A DNA stretch of 6,382 nucleotides from Bacteroidales bacterium UBA4866 (GTDB lineage: Bacteria; Bacteroidota; Bacteroidia; Bacteroidales; P3): NCBI GenBank assembly GCA_002399565.1, contig DHDW01000045.1:28423-34804 (forward strand), written 5' to 3'. Both the position numbers and the translations under genes were made by a program. Below the pieces are notes generated by a model. The model searched no databases. It had not been told where the DNA came from and saw only the letters and a program-made list of their open reading frames with translations. Positions 6,143 to 6,382 of the stretch are shown here, one piece after another (the first letter of the stretch is position 1; every line of letters begins with the position of its first letter).

Positions 6143-6382
6143 ACCCTAAACAAAAAATTTTCAAATTTCTTTTAGTATTTTTCTCTATAAATCCTATTTT
6201 CTTACAATAAGGAGATAGAAAAATAAAACCTTATTTCAGCAAATTAAAACTTCGTTTCAGTAAAATAAAACGAAGAAAGAAAAAATTAAAACAGCGTTTC
6301 AGTAAATTAAAATAAGGAGTTAGTAAAATGAAATAAGAAGTTGGATAATTAAAGTAAAAATTCATTGTTGTCCGGTAAAAAA
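6143..6382. other. Gene-free region downstream of tonB
   Basis: This 240-nt AT-rich stretch contains no credible reading frame or RNA gene. Positions 6143-6207 are A/T tracts with no GC-bearing hairpin, so no clear intrinsic terminator for tonB is visible there. Positions 6208-6354 are the 21-nt tandem array, whose internal hairpins could serve as a terminator. The last 28 nt have no recognised feature. Confidence 0.7.
6208..6354. repeat. Seven degenerate 21-nt tandem repeats after tonB
   Basis: Seven contiguous units of exactly 21 nt begin at 6208, 6229, 6250, 6271, 6292, 6313 and 6334. The last 12 positions are conserved, consensus AGTAAAATAAAA; position 17 is T in all seven, and position 11 is G in six. 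The first 9 positions vary and fall into two classes: pyrimidine-rich (CCTTATTTC, CTTCGTTTC, CAGCGTTTC) and purine-rich (TAAGGAGAT, CGAAGAAAG, TAAGGAGTT, TAAGAAGTT). The frames that could follow the 21-nt period are broken by stop codons on both strands, so the array is not coding. It starts 65 nt after the tonB stop. It resembles a decayed minisatellite. It is not a CRISPR array, because the variable parts are too short and too similar to one another. Confidence 0.8.

Noticed and set aside
6208..6354. CRISPR array
   Set aside because: Units are 21 nt with 9-nt fronts that resemble one another. There is no true spacer and no cas gene nearby.
6361..6382. GTTGTCCGGTAAAAAA as the terminal repeat of an insertion sequence
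   Set aside because: There is no transposase, no matching inverted copy in the window and no target duplication, so it rests on impression only.

Overview
The window looks like chromosomal DNA from a Bacteroidota bacterium, most likely Bacteroidia; a finer placement is not supported. The evidence is the AT-rich composition, promoters with the TAnnTTTG -7 box and TTTG -33 box of this phylum, starts without Shine-Dalgarno sequences, a secreted protein with a type IX secretion (T9SS) C-terminal sorting domain, and ExbB, ExbD and TonB proteins of the Bacteroidota type.

Left part, minus strand (positions 1-2530). A tRNA-Asn gene (2398-2471) has a near-perfect promoter and its own intrinsic terminator. 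Just beyond that terminator, a second promoter drives a family 2 glycosyltransferase gene with almost no leader, followed 4 nt later by tyrS (tyrosyl-tRNA synthetase). Downstream of tyrS, at the window edge, is an 86-bp nested palindrome built from four GACTT/AAGTC cores spaced 21 nt apart within each half.

Middle (about 2472-2697). This divergent intergenic region holds the tRNA-Asn promoter, helically phased T-tracts that may act as an UP element or bend, and the promoter of the rightward operon.

Right part, plus strand (2698-6142). Four closely spaced genes appear to form one transcription unit: a 514-aa secreted protein with four fibronectin-III-like domains and a T9SS sorting domain, then exbB, exbD and tonB. 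The last three encode the inner-membrane complex that uses proton-motive force to energise outer-membrane TonB-dependent transporters. The secreted protein has no known role in that complex, so the pairing is notable.

Right edge (6143-6382). This stretch has no gene. It carries seven degenerate 21-nt tandem units (6208-6354). Each unit has a variable front of about 9 nt and a conserved tail close to AGTAAAATAAAA. The variable fronts of two adjacent unit pairs are complementary. This array is the least explained structure in the window. No complete new defence or mobile system is visible here.
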